6,129 nt of DNA from Chloroflexota bacterium (lineage in GTDB: Bacteria > Chloroflexota > Limnocylindria > Limnocylindrales > CSP1-4). Location of the stretch: positions 1-6,129 of the forward strand of contig JAJYDP010000316.1 in assembly GCA_021777365.1 (NCBI GenBank). The letters are read 5' to 3'. Positions 5,297-6,129 of this stretch are shown here, one piece after another. Under the pieces are notes generated by a model, which saw only the letters and a list, made by a program, of their open reading frames with translations, searched no databases and was not told where the DNA came from. The translations under genes were made by a program, and so were the position numbers. Position 1 is the stretch's first letter, and the number at the start of each line of letters is the position of its first letter.

Positions 5297-6129
5297 GCCC
5301 GGCCGGCGGGCCGCGGGTCGCGGTTGCCCCGCACGTCGCGGTTGCCCCGCACCATGACGCCGTCCACCACCCGGCGGAAGACCCGCTCGTAGGCGTCGAC
5401 CATGCGGTCGGCCGAGAAGCGAGCCAGCGCGCGTTCGCGGATGCGGACGCGGTCCAGCGACCGGATCCGGTCCACGGCCAGCGACGCCTCGGTCACGTCG
5501 TCGACCAGGAACCCGTCCACGCCGTGCTCGATGATCTCGGGCAGGGCGCCGGCCTTGCGCCCGATCACCGGGGTCCCGGCCGCCAGCGACTCGATCGCCA
5601 CCAGCCCGAACGGCTCCGGCCACGCGCCGAGCATGAGCGTGGCCAGCGCACCGGCGTGGAGCGCGTCGCGCTGGGGCGGTTCGATCTCGCCGAGATACTC
5701 GGCCACACCCTCGCGAACCGCCGGCTCGAGGACCTCCCGGTACATGGCCTGCTCGTCCGGCCGGCGCTTCTTCGCGGCGATTCGAAGCGGAAGACCCACC
5801 TGGCGCGCCAGGTGGATGGCCTCCCCGACCCCCTTCTCGGGCGACACGCGACCGACCAGCGCGAGGTAGGCCCCCGGCTGGTCGCTGTGGGGCATCGACT
5901 CCAGGGGCAGGCCGTGATGGACCGTGGCCAGCCAGTTCGCCTGCGGATACCAGCGCCGCTGGTTGTCGCTCACGGACACGAGCGGAACCTCCGCGAACTC
6001 CGCGATGAGCTCGGGCAGACCGGGCAGATCGAGCCGGCCGTGCAGCGTGGTGACCACCGGGGTCGGGCAGTCGCGCGCGAACTGGAACCCGTATGCCTCG
6101 AGGTGCGAGTGGATCACGTCGAACCGCTC
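5137..6129 (-). CDS. Family-4 glycosyltransferase (GT-B fold), 5' end outside window
   Basis: The frame is open to the right edge, so the start lies beyond it; 330 codons are visible. Features of a GT4 retaining glycosyltransferase are clear. They are HSHL (visible residues 7-10) and TTLHGRLDLP (27-36) of the N-terminal domain, then LVGRVSPEKG (91-100) and the donor-site E-x7-E motif EPFGLVAIE (Glu172 and Glu180), followed by SLAAGTPVIG (181-190). Such enzymes move a sugar from a nucleotide donor to a lipid, glycan or small molecule at the cytoplasmic side of the membrane; the substrates are unknown. The catalytic fold appears to end near residue 258. Residues 262-330 are low-complexity (Ser, Pro, Gly, Arg), include VRGNRD twice in tandem, and run antisense through the tail of the response regulator gene. 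That tail may be real or simply a frame with no stop. Its stop codon is TAG at 5139 to 5137. Confidence 0.92.
   Translation of the reverse strand, partial: ERFDVIHSHLEAYGFQFARDCPTPVVTTLHGRLDLPGLPELIAEFAEVPLVSVSDNQRRWYPQANWLATVHHGLPLESMPHSDQPGAYLALVGRVSPEKGVGEAIHLARQVGLPLRIAAKKRRPDEQAMYREVLEPAVREGVAEYLGEIEPPQRDALHAGALATLMLGAWPEPFGLVAIESLAAGTPVIGRKAGALPEIIEHGVDGFLVDDVTEASLAVDRIRSLDRVRIRERALARFSADRMVDAYERVFRRVVDGVMVRGNRDVRGNRDPRPAGRAQSSVRPTSTGSGSASPSGEPASGDASTDAPGGSSEPPSGPPSGSPVQWVSSR
5317..5352. repeat. Perfect 18-base tandem duplication
   Basis: GTCGCGGTTGCCCCGCAC occurs twice head to tail (5317-5334 and 5335-5352) with no mismatch. In the glycosyltransferase frame each copy encodes VRGNRD, so copy-number change would keep the reading frame. 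It starts 21 bases after the response regulator stop. Confidence 0.9.

Noticed and set aside
4421..5623. 400-codon antisense frame across the response regulator
   Set aside because: It spans two recognised genes, has low-complexity composition and no domain; it is open only because of high GC.

Overview
The window is 6.1 kb of very GC-rich bacterial chromosome. Start codons with good Shine-Dalgarno sequences, a probable leaderless gene, actinobacterial-looking enzyme families and a CCA-encoding tRNA point to a high-GC lineage. Actinomycetota or Chloroflexota are my best guesses; the window has no marker that settles the phylum. No transposase, phage gene or CRISPR array is visible.

Layout, left to right. 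(1) Bases 1-540 hold the 3' end of a UvrA-family ATPase gene on the plus strand. (2) A 284-base gap ends in a cluster of repeated and inverted GAATGA/GAATCA motifs, then a small cupin gene (825-1169, +) that looks leaderless. (3) Two tiny membrane-protein genes face each other: a tail-anchored protein (1388-1636, +) and a glycine-zipper protein (1739-1918, -). (4) A stretch of about 390 bases has no confident gene, only one weak small ORF with a good ribosome binding site. (5) A divergent pair follows: a TetR-family repressor (2313-2921, -) and an aldo-keto reductase (3023-4045, +). Two matching inverted repeats sit around a -10 box in the 101 bases between them. (6) A tRNA-Lys(UUU) gene lies on the minus strand (4191-4266). 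(7) An OmpR/PhoB-type response regulator (4475-5296, +) is preceded by three evenly spaced palindromes. (8) A family-4 glycosyltransferase on the minus strand enters from the right edge and ends inside the 3' end of the response regulator gene.

How the genes work together. The clearest functional unit is tetR plus the aldo-keto reductase. The TetR protein probably represses the reductase, and perhaps itself, through the two operators until it binds an unknown small molecule. The response regulator has no kinase partner in the window and may control its own promoter through the three palindromes. The UvrA-like, cupin and small membrane genes show no obvious link to one another. I see ordinary housekeeping and accessory genes with well-structured control regions, and no strong evidence for a new multi-gene system.
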